A DNA stretch of 64,000 bases from Roseibacillus sp. (GCA_028821775.1 JAPKFB010000010.1:32305-96304), one strand, 5' to 3'; shown: positions 53,013 through 62,700, numbered from the stretch's first letter. Notes: generated by a model not told the origin, from the letters alone. Made by a program: numbers and translations.

Positions 53013-54161
53013 TCAAGCAGGGTGTTTGGACAGGACGGAGCGCATGGCCTCGAGGGCTTGCTGGAGCAGGGATCGAGCACAACCGAAATTCAAGCGTGCG
53101 TGCCCGGGTTCGCCAAAAATGCGGCCGTCGGAGAGAAAGAGGTCCGCATTCCTCTCGAAAAGATGAGCGGGCTCCCGGATTCCAGCTGGTCGGAAATCGA
53201 GCCACGCAAGGTAGGTTGCCTCCAAGTTGGGGACCGTGACTCCACGGAGTTCATTTCGGCAGAAGGAGGTCAGGAGATCGCGATTGCCCTGAAGGTAGGC
53301 GAGCAGTTTCAGGCGCCAGGATTCGCCGTGATTGTAGGCGGCTTCGGCCGCATAGTAGGCGAGGCAGTTGATCTCCGTCAAGGTGTGACCCCGGGCATGG
53401 TTGAATCGTCGGCGGCGGGCATCGTCAGGAATGACCGCGTAGGCGTAGCCAAGCCCCGCGATGTTGTAGGTCTTGCTCGGAGACAGGAGGGTGATGGTGC
53501 GCTTAGCGAGGGCGCCGGGGAGGCGCAGCGCCGAAAAGAAGGGTGTGGCCTGCTCGTCGAAGATGAGGTCGCAGTGAATCTCATCAGAGACCAGGGTGAG
53601 ATCGTGGCGATCGCAGAACTCGGCAAGCTGGATGAGTTCGTTTTCGCTGAAGACGCGGCCGAGAGGATTTTGCGGATTGCTGAGGACGAAGATACGCGTC
53701 TTGGGCGTGACGGCCTCTTCCATGGCGTCCCAGTCAAAGGACCAACGGCCGCTTTCGAGGACATGGGGGATTTTGATCAGGTCGAGCTTGCCGTCCCGAT
53801 GAATGCCCAGGAAGGGTGGATAAACCGGGGTGCAGGTCATGAGTGTATCGCCCGGTTCTGCAAAGGCGCGACCCGCAAGAGAAAGGGCGGGCACGAGTCC
53901 TCCCAAGTGAACGATATGCTCCAGCGGAACTTCGGTCTCATGGCGGCGGGTAAGATAGGCGAGAACGGCTTCGTCGAGACCTGCGTGAGGAACGGCGTAT
54001 CCAAAGATGCCGTGCTCGACGCGGCGCTGAAGGGCCTCGATCACTTGCGGGGGGGACTGGAAATCCATGTCTGCCACCCAGAATGGTTGCAGATCGGGGC
54101 GCTTGTCCCACTTCAGGGAACCAGTGCAACGGCGGGGAATCGCCACATCGAATTCGGACAT
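53013..54161 (-). CDS. MalY/PatB-family aminotransferase (probable cystathionine beta-lyase)
   Basis: 382 residues, fold type I PLP enzyme. WVADMDFQSPPQVIEAL near the start is the MalY/PatB signature, followed by LLSPSKTYNIAGL with the Schiff-base Lys and CAR..LL-type C-terminal residues. It probably cleaves cystathionine or related C-S bonds. The ATG at 54161 starts the family region; the TTG at 54197 overlaps the stop of the Hsp33 gene. The two genes may be co-transcribed. Confidence 0.9.
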   Translation of the reverse strand: MSEFDVAIPRRCTGSLKWDKRPDLQPFWVADMDFQSPPQVIEALQRRVEHGIFGYAVPHAGLDEAVLAYLTRRHETEVPLEHIVHLGGLVPALSLAGRAFAEPGDTLMTCTPVYPPFLGIHRDGKLDLIKIPHVLESGRWSFDWDAMEEAVTPKTRIFVLSNPQNPLGRVFSENELIQLAEFCDRHDLTLVSDEIHCDLIFDEQATPFFSALRLPGALAKRTITLLSPSKTYNIAGLGYAYAVIPDDARRRRFNHARGHTLTEINCLAYYAAEAAYNHGESWRLKLLAYLQGNRDLLTSFCRNELRGVTVPNLEATYLAWLDFRPAGIREPAHLFERNADLFLSDGRIFGEPGHARLNFGCARSLLQQALEAMRSVLSKHPA

Positions 54162-54193
54162 TAGGGGCAGCGATAAGGGATCGAGCGTCGATG

Positions 54194-54958
54194 TCAAATC
54201 ATGTCCCGCGTGACCGAGTAATTAGCGGCACAGCGGGGACATTGAATGGTAATCATCTTTTCGCCCTGGAAGAGTTCCTCGGGTTGCTCGCGCCACGCGC
54301 CCAACACGGGGAGGACTCGGGACAAGGTGCACCCGCAGTGGAAGCGGAAGCGTCGGGTTTCCAGCACTTTCGTTTCTTCCCGTTGTTCGATTCGCGGGAT
54401 GTCAGCGGCGCACACCTCGTTCAACCATTGCTCATCAAAGTCGGGTTGGGCGGCCAGGAGGACAAAGGTTTCGTCCGGGAGACGAAAGGCCCGGCCAGGG
54501 CGCTGTTCGGAATTACGATAGAATTCTTCGATCCAGAGCAGGGGGTCCATCTCATCGATCTCGATGGTGGAGAGTCGCGGTTCGCGATCCGGGACGGTGG
54601 TCTGCGAGTAGAAGAGATTGCGATCGGGTTCGCGCACGTTATCGGTGAAGCAGCGTCCGGTGATCTGCTCACTGGTGGAGGATCCTGTGACAAAAATGTT
54701 CACACGGGGAGCGCGCATGTTGGCGGTCCAGGCGATCGTTTCGGCCCAGGGGCGAGCGACGAGATGGAGGGTGAGCATCGCCATCATCTCCTTGAGGATT
54801 TCATCCAGATGGCTCGGATAGCGAAGGCCGTGCTGCATGAGGTGCAGGTAGTAGTCGGTATAGATGGGAGGGAATCGGCTCCTGGTCATCAGGACGTTGC
54901 GGCGCCGGACGAAGATGGACTCGACGGTGGTGTAATCCTCTGGAGACTCGTTTGGCAT
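54194..54958 (-). CDS. hslO: Hsp33-family redox-regulated chaperone
   Basis: 254 residues. The C-terminal zinc site CxC...CxxC is complete: FHCGCTLSRV, 29 residues later QCPRCAANYSV. The N-terminal domain is a poor match to typical Hsp33 but contains the usual region with TGSSTSEQITGRCF. Under oxidising stress, loss of zinc and disulfide formation activate its holding activity. It is on the same strand as the PLP enzyme and the DNA methyltransferase and has six bases to the latter. Confidence 0.85.
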   Translation of the reverse strand: MPNESPEDYTTVESIFVRRRNVLMTRSRFPPIYTDYYLHLMQHGLRYPSHLDEILKEMMAMLTLHLVARPWAETIAWTANMRAPRVNIFVTGSSTSEQITGRCFTDNVREPDRNLFYSQTTVPDREPRLSTIEIDEMDPLLWIEEFYRNSEQRPGRAFRLPDETFVLLAAQPDFDEQWLNEVCAADIPRIEQREETKVLETRRFRFHCGCTLSRVLPVLGAWREQPEELFQGEKMITIQCPRCAANYSVTRDMI

Positions 54959-54964
54959 GGGGTG

Positions 54965-55828
54965 CTAAAGCGGTAATTCGGGCTCACCATCGTTGGGCAG
55001 CGCTGGAGATTTGTTTGGTGAAGTGGCTGGGACCGCGAGTCGTTCTCTTGTGACCTGGAGGTAATCCGCATCAATCTCGAATCCGATGAAACGGGCGATG
55101 TTAAGGTTTTGTGCGGCGAGGGCGGATGATCCAATTCCGAGAAAGGGGTCGAGGAGGATGCTCTCTTCTCCCTGGCCATGAAGGGTGATGCACTGTTCGA
55201 CGAGCGCGATGGGAAAACTGGCGGGATGAGGTCGCTGGTCCGTGCTGGACCGGATGGTCTCATAGGGAATGAACCAAGTATTGCCGCGGCAGCGTTGATC
55301 CGAGCCGCCGGTGTGCTTCCAGCGCTTGATGTTGGATTTGTCCGCGTAGGGAACTCCGGCGGCCCGACGATCAAGCCTAACTGATCCGCTCTTGGTAAGA
55401 TGAAAGAGGTATTCGTGGCAGTCGTTGACAAAGCGCTTCGAATTGATGGGCTTGAAGTGACCCGCGCTGATGGTCTGGGCGTCCTTCGTTTCGATGGAGA
55501 TGGACTTGATCCAGTGAAAGGTGTTTTGAAGCTGAAAGAAATCTGGGGCGGTGAGGGTGAGGAGGAGTTGGTGCGGGAGGAGGGGATTGCTGGGAGACGC
55601 TCCCAGATTGAGGAAGAAGGAGCCGTCCTCGCGTAGGACTCGCTTCACCTCGCGCGCCCATTCGCTACACCAGGAGAGGAACGTTTCGCGACAAGAGGTG
55701 TCGTCGTAGCTCCGGTAGGCGATCCCCAAATTGTAGGGTGGGGAGGTCACGACCAGATCCACACTTTCAGCCGCGAGTTCCCGCATGCCTTCAAGACAGT
55801 CGCCATGATGAATGTGAAACTTGGTGGC
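54965..55828 (-). CDS. Site-specific DNA methyltransferase (N6-adenine or N4-cytosine), orphan
   Basis: 287 residues from TTG at 55828. The catalytic motif IV is VVTSPPYNLGI (about residue 30), preceded by HIHHGDCLEGM, and the SAM motif I DPFLGIGSSALAAQNLNIARFIGFEID is near the end. Motif IV before motif I is the beta class. TSPPY suits N4-cytosine or N6-adenine. There is no restriction endonuclease gene nearby, so it may be a regulatory or protective orphan. A TTG at 55960 is also in frame, but its 44 residues look non-coding. It is divergent from the TetR-RND operon. Confidence 0.88.
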   Translation of the reverse strand, partial: ATKFHIHHGDCLEGMRELAAESVDLVVTSPPYNLGIAYRSYDDTSCRETFLSWCSEWAREVKRVLREDGSFFLNLGASPSNPLLPHQLLLTLTAPDFFQLQNTFHWIKSISIETKDAQTISAGHFKPINSKRFVNDCHEYLFHLTKSGSVRLDRRAAGVPYADKSNIKRWKHTGGSDQRCRGNTWFIPYETIRSSTDQRPHPASFPIALVEQCITLHGQGEESILLDPFLGIGSSALAAQNLNIARFIGFEIDADYLQVTRERLAVPATSPNKSPALPNDGEPELPL

Positions 55829-55965
55829 CAAGCTCCGACGGGATAGCGGAGGAGGGTGGGGAGAAGCAAGAGAATGGTTTTGAGGTTTTCTTAAAATGTA
55901 CGAGATTAAAGGGTTGAGAGCCTGAGAGAAATATTCACGGGAATTCGATTGACCAATCAAGCCCT

Positions 55966-55976
55966 CGTTTTAAACG
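55966..55976. promoter_or_regulatory. Palindrome CGTTT-T-AAACG at the TetR start
   Basis: A perfect 5-base inverted repeat around a central T ends two bases before the ATG of the TetR gene. It is placed where an autoregulatory operator could block this transcript and the divergent methyltransferase promoter. Confidence 0.45.
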
Positions 55977-55977
55977 T

Positions 55978-56658
55978 ATGTTTGAAAGCATGCCGGAGGA
56001 AACCGATGATGGCCAGGGGACGCAAGAGCGCATCCTGAAGGCTGCCGAAGCGCTCTTTGCTGAGCGCGGCTTTGAGACTGTTTCGTTGCGTGACATCACG
56101 GGAGCAGCGGATGCGAATGTAGCGGCCGTGAATTATCACTTCGGTTCAAAGGAGAAGCTGATCGACGCCGCCATTGCTCGTCATGCCACGCCGATCAACG
56201 AGGAACGCCTGAGGCTGTTAGATGAACGGGAGAGCTGTCATGGAGTGGCTCCGGTCCCGGTGAATGAAATCCTTGAGGCCTTCCTCTCGCCGGTAATCTC
56301 CCACTTTACGAGCGGGGAAATGTCGGAACGTCTATTCTGTAAATTCATGGGTCGCCTGATGGGAGAGCGGGGCCATAGTCTTCCCGAATCGGTAAGGCCC
56401 ATGTTCTTAAAGGTGGCTGATCGTTTCTCGGGAGCGCTGCGGAAGGCGGTGCCGTATCTCGATGAACGAGGAGCCTTGTGGCGCATGCATTTTTCCTTCG
56501 GGGTGATGTCGAACACTCTGATTCATGGGGACACTTTGCGCGCCATTTCAGGGGGGAGAGCAGGCCACCCTGGGATGGAAGATCTCTTTGCGCAGATCAT
56601 TGAATTTTGCGCAGCGGGCTTTCAAGCCACTCCAGGTGGAAAGGAGTCGGGAAATTAG
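55978..56658 (+). CDS. TetR-family transcriptional regulator of the RND efflux operon
   Basis: 226 residues. The N-terminal helix-turn-helix is TetR type: TQERILKAAEALFAERGFETVSLRDI, then GAADANVAAVNYHFGSKEKLIDA. The C-terminal ligand domain (about 75-226) is CerR/DUF1956-like with LEAFLSPVISHFTSGEMSERLF. It precedes the outer-membrane factor, adaptor and pump genes and overlaps the first of them, so it probably represses them and is released by a pump substrate. A palindrome lies at its start. Confidence 0.93.
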   Translation: MFESMPEETDDGQGTQERILKAAEALFAERGFETVSLRDITGAADANVAAVNYHFGSKEKLIDAAIARHATPINEERLRLLDERESCHGVAPVPVNEILEAFLSPVISHFTSGEMSERLFCKFMGRLMGERGHSLPESVRPMFLKVADRFSGALRKAVPYLDERGALWRMHFSFGVMSNTLIHGDTLRAISGGRAGHPGMEDLFAQIIEFCAAGFQATPGGKESGN

Positions 56659-58090
56659 GATCGCGAGATTCAGATTTCTTGCGCGGGCCACGATTCTGAG
56701 TGCGGGGGTGGTTTTCTTTGGTTCCTGCGGTGTGCGTGCCCCAGAGAACCGAGTTTCCGCGGTGGCCTCGATGGTCCCGGGGAGTTGGCACTCTTCGCGC
56801 GCAGGCCGTGCTGGAATCGATCAGACTTGGATTGGCCGTTTTGGCGATGCGCAGTTGGTTGCTCTGGTCAAGGAGGGCATGGCGCACAATCTGGATCTTC
56901 GAGTGGCCGCAGAACGGGTCAGGCGAGCGGAGGCGATGGCGCGCTTATCGGGCGCGGTGCGCAAACCTCAGGTACAGGGGCAGATTTCGGGATCACGAAT
57001 TCAGCAGCGATTCGTTGGCTTTCCGGTGCCCAGTGGGAGCGCGATCACGGATATTTATGGTGCTTCGCTCGATATCACTTGGGAACTGGATGTGTGGGGT
57101 CGGCTGCGCGCGGGCCAGAGTGCTGCGCTGGGAGACTTGCAGGCACAAGGGTTTGATTATCAGGCCGCAAGGGCTTCTTTGGCCGCTCAGATTGCCAAGG
57201 CTTGGTTTGCCCTCGGCGAGTCGAATGAGCAGATCCGCTTGGCGAGAGCCGCCATCGTGGTGCGAGAGAAAGTAGCCTTATCGATCCGCGAACGCTTCGC
57301 GGAGGCGCTGGTGGAGGAAGGTGGTCTCGCCTCGCAACTGCGTCTCGCGGAATCCGATCTGGCGACTTCCCGCGCTTCTCTTGCCCGTTGGCAGGCAGAC
57401 CGCGAACGAGCGCTGCGTCAGGTTGAGCTCCTAGTGGGTCGCCCCCCGTCCGGAAGTTCGCTCACCACCCGGGGGCTCCCGAAAGCGCCGGCTCTTCCAC
57501 CCGCGGGACTGCCTTCGGAGTTACTTCTGCGCAGGCCGGATATTCTTGCCGCGGAACGGCGCTATGCTGCTGCGGGGATGCGTCGGAAGGCGGCGACCCA
57601 GGCCAAGTATCCAAGCTTTTCTCTCACGGGGTCGAGAGGCACCATGACTGAAAACCTGCACGAATTACTCTCAAGCAAATTCGGAATCTGGTCCTTGGCG
57701 GGTGGGGTGGTGCAACCGATTTTGAGTGGTGGTCGGCTGCGGGAAGAGGAACGGATAGCGGGGCATGATGAAAGGATCGCTCTTGGGCAGCTGCAGCGCG
57801 CGGTTCTGCAAGGGATGGGCGAGGTGGAGCAGGCTTTGATTGCGGAGGATTACTTCGGGAAGCGCGAAGCGATGGTGGCAGACTCGGCCAGGCTGGCCCA
57901 CGAGGCTGCGGGCGCCGCAATCCAGGATTTTGCGGACGGTGCCGTTGATGCTCTCACGATGCTGAGTGCCCAGGACCGGAAGGTGCAAACGGTCTTTCAA
58001 CTGGCGGAATTGCGCCGGCTCCGCCTAGACAACCGGGTCAATCTTCATCTGGCGCTGGGAGGAGATTTTCAATTACGTGAAAAGCAGTAG
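56636..58090 (+). CDS. Outer-membrane efflux lipoprotein (NodT/OprM family)
   Basis: 484 residues from GTG at 56636. A lipoprotein signal (TILSAGVVFFGSC, then RAPENRV) precedes two OEP repeats: WIGRFGDAQLVALVKEGMAHNLDLRVAAERV is typical of NodT, as are LDITWELDVWGRLRAG and ELLLRRPDILAAERRYAAAG. It forms the outer-membrane channel of a tripartite pump. The start overlaps the TetR gene. GTG at 56636 is the nearest ordinary start; AAGGAG at 56640-56645 would better suit an unusual ATT at 56654. An ATG at 56525 is unlikely. Confidence 0.9.
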   Translation: MERSREIRIARFRFLARATILSAGVVFFGSCGVRAPENRVSAVASMVPGSWHSSRAGRAGIDQTWIGRFGDAQLVALVKEGMAHNLDLRVAAERVRRAEAMARLSGAVRKPQVQGQISGSRIQQRFVGFPVPSGSAITDIYGASLDITWELDVWGRLRAGQSAALGDLQAQGFDYQAARASLAAQIAKAWFALGESNEQIRLARAAIVVREKVALSIRERFAEALVEEGGLASQLRLAESDLATSRASLARWQADRERALRQVELLVGRPPSGSSLTTRGLPKAPALPPAGLPSELLLRRPDILAAERRYAAAGMRRKAATQAKYPSFSLTGSRGTMTENLHELLSSKFGIWSLAGGVVQPILSGGRLREEERIAGHDERIALGQLQRAVLQGMGEVEQALIAEDYFGKREAMVADSARLAHEAAGAAIQDFADGAVDALTMLSAQDRKVQTVFQLAELRRLRLDNRVNLHLALGGDFQLREKQ

Positions 58091-58092
58091 AT

Positions 58093-59352
58093 ATGGCCAA
58101 ATCCATTACAATCGATGAGAGCTGGTTGCGATTTGCAGCCTGGAGTGGTGTCTGTCTCTTAATTCTGGGCGTGGCTGGTGCTGGGGCCGCTTACCTGCTC
58201 AAGAATGGGCCGGAGGCTTCCAAAGAGAGCCCCGAGGAGAAGATTGGGACGGTGCTCGTTCAGAAGGCTGTGCTGCACACCGTCCAGCTCAAACTCAGGT
58301 CTCAGGGCGAAGTGGTTCCGCGACGCCGGACCGCGATCACCGCGGAAGTGGGCGGCAAATTGGTGGGGATCAATCCGAGATTGGAAGCGGGCGAGGTTTT
58401 CAAGAAAGGTGAACTTCTCCTGCAGATCGACCGTGCCGACTACGAGGCCGCCTTGGCGGCGGCCCAAGCTGCTCTGGCGGAGGCGAACCTGGCCCTTGAA
58501 ATGGAGGAAGTCCGCAAAGCGCAGGCGCTCCGGGATTGGGGCAAGATTGGCAGCAAGGAGGAGCCAAGTAATCTCGTGAAGAGAGTTCCCCAACTTGCTA
58601 GCGCGAAAGCGAAGATCAAGGCGGCGCAGGGCGGCGTGGACAAGGCCTTGCGGGACTTGGATCGGACGGAGCTCACCGCTCCCTATGACTGCCGAATCGA
58701 ACGAACCTACATTGATGCCGGGGCCGTGGTGCGTCCAGGACTTCCCCTTGTGAATCTCATCTCGCGCGGTGCGGTGGAAGTGCGACTGCCCTTTTCGCTT
58801 GAAGATTACGGGTTTTTGCAAAGAAAAGAGGACAAGGTAATCGGAGAAGTCATGGCCCACGGGAGGATAGGAGGAAAGGTGGTTTCGTGGACTGGGCGCA
58901 TGGTGCGCTCTGAGGAGATTGTGGAGCGCTCGACCCGCTCTATCAACGTGGTGGTTGAGTTTGGTGAAGGGACAGGGAGATTTCCTCCGATCGGAATGTT
59001 TGTGCAGGCCATCGTGACAGGTGTTTCGATTCCTGAGGTGGTGGAGGTGCCCCGAGTTGCGATGCTAAACGGGGGCGAGGTGCTCCTGGTCAAGGAGGGG
59101 CGTCTCGAGTTTCGAGCGGTGGATGTTCTCCGAACGGAAACAGATGTGGTCCTCGTGACTGAGGGGCTCTTGGGCGGAGAGTTGATCGTCCTTACACCGC
59201 CCAATGTTCCGGTGCCTGGTGGGCGGGTGCTGGTGAAGGAAGTCAGGGAATCGCCAGAGGACCCCGCCTTGAGGGTCGCCGCGGAGAAAGTGTCCGCAGG
59301 GCACACTCAAAAAAGGAAGTCGGCAGACGCACCGGCCCCGGAATCGAAATAG
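58093..59352 (+). CDS. RND efflux membrane fusion protein (periplasmic adaptor)
   Basis: 419 residues. One N-terminal membrane segment (SGVCLLILGVAGAGAAYLL) anchors it. The lipoyl/hairpin region follows (VVPRRRTAITAEVGGKLVGINP, then LEAGEVFKKGELLLQIDRADYEAALAAAQAALAEANLAL), then LTAPYDCRIERTYIDAGAVVRPGLPL and the beta-barrel and membrane-proximal domains. The alpha hairpin is moderately long. It joins the pump to the outer-membrane channel. The gene begins two bases after the previous stop. Confidence 0.95.
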   Translation: MAKSITIDESWLRFAAWSGVCLLILGVAGAGAAYLLKNGPEASKESPEEKIGTVLVQKAVLHTVQLKLRSQGEVVPRRRTAITAEVGGKLVGINPRLEAGEVFKKGELLLQIDRADYEAALAAAQAALAEANLALEMEEVRKAQALRDWGKIGSKEEPSNLVKRVPQLASAKAKIKAAQGGVDKALRDLDRTELTAPYDCRIERTYIDAGAVVRPGLPLVNLISRGAVEVRLPFSLEDYGFLQRKEDKVIGEVMAHGRIGGKVVSWTGRMVRSEEIVERSTRSINVVVEFGEGTGRFPPIGMFVQAIVTGVSIPEVVEVPRVAMLNGGEVLLVKEGRLEFRAVDVLRTETDVVLVTEGLLGGELIVLTPPNVPVPGGRVLVKEVRESPEDPALRVAAEKVSAGHTQKRKSADAPAPESK

Positions 59353-59355
59353 GCC

Positions 59356-62300
59356 ATGCGGGGGATCATCCATTGGTTCAGCCGCAATCATGTTGCGGCG
59401 AATTTTCTGATGCTGGCGGTGTTGTTGGCAGGGTTTTACACATGGTTTCAGCTTCGAAAGGAGATCTTCCCTGACATCGCCGTTGATGCTGTCTCCATCC
59501 GGGTCCTCTATCCCAATGGGAGCCCGGAAGACGTGGAACAGGGAGTGGTCACTCCGATTGAAGAAGCGATTGCAGATCTGAATGGAATCAGGGAAGTCAG
59601 TTCCACGGCTGCAGAGAACGTGGGATTGGTGATGGCCAAGATCGAAACTGGCTACGACGTGCGCAGTGTCATGAACGACATCAAGACGCGGGTCGATGCG
59701 ATCGATAATTTTGCGGAGGAGACTGAGACTCCGATCCTGGAAGAGGTTGTCATCACTTCACAGGTGATGAGCATCGCCATCTCGGGCGATACCGATGAGA
59801 GGACTCTCCGGAAAGTCGCGGAAGATGTGCGGGATGGTCTACTGGATTACAAGCCCAAGAAGACGGATTTCAAGCTCAGCGATCCCATGCCGGCGGTTCT
59901 CTCGGTCATCCAGAAGGAAACGGACATCACCAAAGTGCAGCTTGCCGCCGTACGACCGTATGAGATTTCGATTGAGGTGTCGGAGGGAACCCTGCGCCGT
60001 TATGGACTAACCCTGGGTCAGGTGGCGGAAGCGATTCGGCGCTCTTCCCTCGACTTGCCCGGAGGAGCGGTGAAGACCTCGGCGGGCGAAGTTGTCATTC
60101 GCGCCTTGGGTAAACGCTTTGACGCCCGGGCCTTCGAGAGTGTGGTGGTGGTGAGTCGCCCGGACGGTTCCATCGTCACTCTGAAGGATCTTGCGGTGAT
60201 TGTGGACGGCTTTGAAGATGTCCAATTGGAGAATTCCTTTGATGGCCGTAAGGCGATCTTGATCAATGTGTTCCGAACAGGAGATCAGGACACCTTGAAG
60301 ATTGCGACGGCCATCACGGACTACCTTGAGAAGGCGCGCGCGGATTTCCCGGAAGGCATCGAAATGGAAATCTGGAACGACACCAGTGGCTACCTGAAGG
60401 GGCGCCTCGATCTTTTGAAGCGAAACGGGACCTGGGGGCTGATTTTTGTCTTCATCGTGCTGGCGCTCTTCCTTCGTCCCTCGCTGGCTTTTCTCGTTGC
60501 ACTCGGAATACCGGTCTCCTTTGCAGGAGGAATCTGGCTCATGCCCCTGATGGGAATTTCGATCAACATGATTTCGCTCTTTGCCTTCATCCTGGTTCTC
60601 GGGATCGTGGTGGATGATGCCATCGTGGTGGGGGAGAACGTGTATCGCCGCATGCGTCAGGGCGAGGATCCCAAGGAGGCCTCGTGGCGGGGAACGCACG
60701 AAGTCGGGGTCGTGGTGATCTTTGGGGTGGTGACCACCATGGTGGCCTTCACCCCGATGCTCGGGCTGAGCGGAGTGAGCGGAAAGATCTGGCCCAACAT
60801 TCCGTTGATCGTGATTCCCACTCTGATGTTTTCGCTCGTACAGTCAAAGTTGGTGCTACCCTCGCATCTGGCCTTACTCAAGCGGAGTGACCCGAATCGA
60901 AAAGTCTGGCCCCTGAGCCGTCTCCAAAGACGGATCTCGACGGGATTGGAGAAGTTCGTGCTCAAGGTCTACAGCCCCTTTCTCAAGAAGTGTCTTCGCC
61001 ATCGTTATGTGGTTCTCTCTGCCTTTGTTGGAATCTTTATCCTGACGGTGGGATTGGTGGCGGGGAAGTGGGTCAAGAGCCAGTTTTTTCCCGAAGTGGA
61101 AGCGGATCTCGTGATCGCGCGCTTTGAGCTACCCCGGGGAGTTCCCTTTGAATCGTCAGAGGATGCAACCGAGAGGTTGGAGGGGGCGGCCTTGAAGATC
61201 GCCACGAAGTACCAGGATGAGGACGGAGAGCCCGTGGTCCGACACATCCTTGCGAGTTCCGGAATCCAGCCCTTCATCACGGATTTTTCGCCCAGCGGCC
61301 CTCCGATCGCCACCAGTATTGGGGAAGTCACGATGGAACTGGCGCCTTCATCCACGCGCAAGATCACCGCCGATGAGATCGTGAGGGAATGGCGCGCGGC
61401 GGTAGGGACCATTCCAAGCGCGGTGGAACTCACCTTCGTGGCCCAGGCCGCGGGGGGAGGCAATGCGATCGATTTGCTCCTGACCGGCAAGGACCCGGTG
61501 GAATTGCGGAAGGCGGCCGATTTCCTGCGAAGTGAGCTCAACAGTTATCAAGGGGTGATTGATCTTGCGGACAGTGACCGACCGGGGAAGCGAGAGCTCA
61601 TCTTCAAGGATTTGACTCCGGAGGGCCGGGCTCTGGGACTCCGCTTGAGCGACGCTGCGAGACAGGTGCGTTGGGCGTTCTATGGGGACGAAGTGCAACG
61701 CCTGCAGCGGGGCCGGGACGAAGTGAGGGTGATGGTGCGTTATCCGGAGGAGGAGCGCACATCGATCGAGAATGTTGAACGGATGACACTGCGTACTCCA
61801 GAGGGGTCAGAGGTTCCCTTGATGCAGGTGGTGGAGATTGATGAACTGCGGGGTCCGGATACGATCCGTCGCGTTGATCGCAAACGGGCCATTCGCATTA
61901 CCGCAGACGTCGACAAAAGTATAGCCAACGCCAATGAAGTGGCGAAGCGATTCAAGAACGACGCGCTGCCGATGCTCGCGGAGAAGTTTCCCTCGGTCAG
62001 TTTCAATTTTGAAGGCGAGCAAGCGGATCAGGCGGATAGTATCCGTGAAATCGGGATCGGATTCGTTTTCGCGCTCATCGCGATGTACGTCCTGATGGCC
62101 ATTCCGTTGCGCTCCTATCTTCAGCCCGCAATCATCATGTCCGTGATTCCATTTGGGATAGTGGGTGCAGTCTTTGGCCACATCCTGATGAAGACCGAAC
62201 TGAGCATTATGTCGATGTGCGGAATTGTTGCGCTCTCCGGCGTGGTAGTGAACGACAGCCTGGTGCTGGTGGAATATGTGAACCGGCACCGTAAGGAGTC

Positions 62301-62619
62301 CCAGAGCATCTTGGAGGCGGCCCAGCGGGCCGGAGTGGTAAGATTCCGCGCGATTTTGCTCACCTCTCTGACCACTTTTGCGGGACTGATGCCAATGTTG
62401 GTGGAGACTGACATGCAGGCCCGGTTCCTCATTCCGATGGCGATTTCGCTGGGTTTTGGTATTCTCTTTGCGACCGCGATCACGCTCATCCTTGTTCCTT
62501 CCGTTTACGTCATGCTTGAAGATTTCAAGCGGGCGATCGGATGGCTCTTTGGCCGTGAACACCCTCCTGTGGGTGGGGGGACGCCTCCAATTAAGGGGCC
62601 CGGCGGTCTTGCAGAGTAG
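59356..62619 (+). CDS. RND-family efflux pump, inner-membrane transporter
   Basis: 1087 residues, AcrB/MdtB-like HAE1 or related clade. The first helix is FLMLAVLLAGFYTWFQL. FPDIAVDAVSIRVLYPNGSPEDVEQGV is the typical porter start. The proton relay Asp pair is in LGIVVDDAIVVGENVYR (helix IV), and helix X carries GIVALSGVVVNDSLVLVEYVNR. The two large periplasmic loops are complete. It uses proton flow to drive export of amphiphilic compounds. It follows the adaptor by three bases and ends the operon. Confidence 0.96.
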   Translation: MRGIIHWFSRNHVAANFLMLAVLLAGFYTWFQLRKEIFPDIAVDAVSIRVLYPNGSPEDVEQGVVTPIEEAIADLNGIREVSSTAAENVGLVMAKIETGYDVRSVMNDIKTRVDAIDNFAEETETPILEEVVITSQVMSIAISGDTDERTLRKVAEDVRDGLLDYKPKKTDFKLSDPMPAVLSVIQKETDITKVQLAAVRPYEISIEVSEGTLRRYGLTLGQVAEAIRRSSLDLPGGAVKTSAGEVVIRALGKRFDARAFESVVVVSRPDGSIVTLKDLAVIVDGFEDVQLENSFDGRKAILINVFRTGDQDTLKIATAITDYLEKARADFPEGIEMEIWNDTSGYLKGRLDLLKRNGTWGLIFVFIVLALFLRPSLAFLVALGIPVSFAGGIWLMPLMGISINMISLFAFILVLGIVVDDAIVVGENVYRRMRQGEDPKEASWRGTHEVGVVVIFGVVTTMVAFTPMLGLSGVSGKIWPNIPLIVIPTLMFSLVQSKLVLPSHLALLKRSDPNRKVWPLSRLQRRISTGLEKFVLKVYSPFLKKCLRHRYVVLSAFVGIFILTVGLVAGKWVKSQFFPEVEADLVIARFELPRGVPFESSEDATERLEGAALKIATKYQDEDGEPVVRHILASSGIQPFITDFSPSGPPIATSIGEVTMELAPSSTRKITADEIVREWRAAVGTIPSAVELTFVAQAAGGGNAIDLLLTGKDPVELRKAADFLRSELNSYQGVIDLADSDRPGKRELIFKDLTPEGRALGLRLSDAARQVRWAFYGDEVQRLQRGRDEVRVMVRYPEEERTSIENVERMTLRTPEGSEVPLMQVVEIDELRGPDTIRRVDRKRAIRITADVDKSIANANEVAKRFKNDALPMLAEKFPSVSFNFEGEQADQADSIREIGIGFVFALIAMYVLMAIPLRSYLQPAIIMSVIPFGIVGAVFGHILMKTELSIMSMCGIVALSGVVVNDSLVLVEYVNRHRKESQSILEAAQRAGVVRFRAILLTSLTTFAGLMPMLVETDMQARFLIPMAISLGFGILFATAITLILVPSVYVMLEDFKRAIGWLFGREHPPVGGGTPPIKGPGGLAE

Positions 62620-62632
62620 GCTTGGTACAAAT

Positions 62633-62667
62633 GACGCCCGGTGGTGCCGAAGCAGTCACCGGGCGTC
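62633..62667. terminator. Perfect 11-base inverted repeat between convergent RND and LysM genes
   Basis: GACGCCCGGTG (62633-62643) and CACCGGGCGTC (62657-62667) form a perfect stem with a 13-base loop, 14 bases after the pump gene stop. There is no T run on either side, so it may end transcription from both strands with help or only protect 3' ends. Confidence 0.6.
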
Positions 62668-62700
62668 GCCCTGCCTTGCCGTGTAGGAGTCGTAAAGTCG

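Noticed and set aside
52843..53205. N-terminal extension of the second His/Cys secreted protein
   Set aside because: Ser/Arg-rich, without family features, and would hide the signal peptide that starts at 52842.
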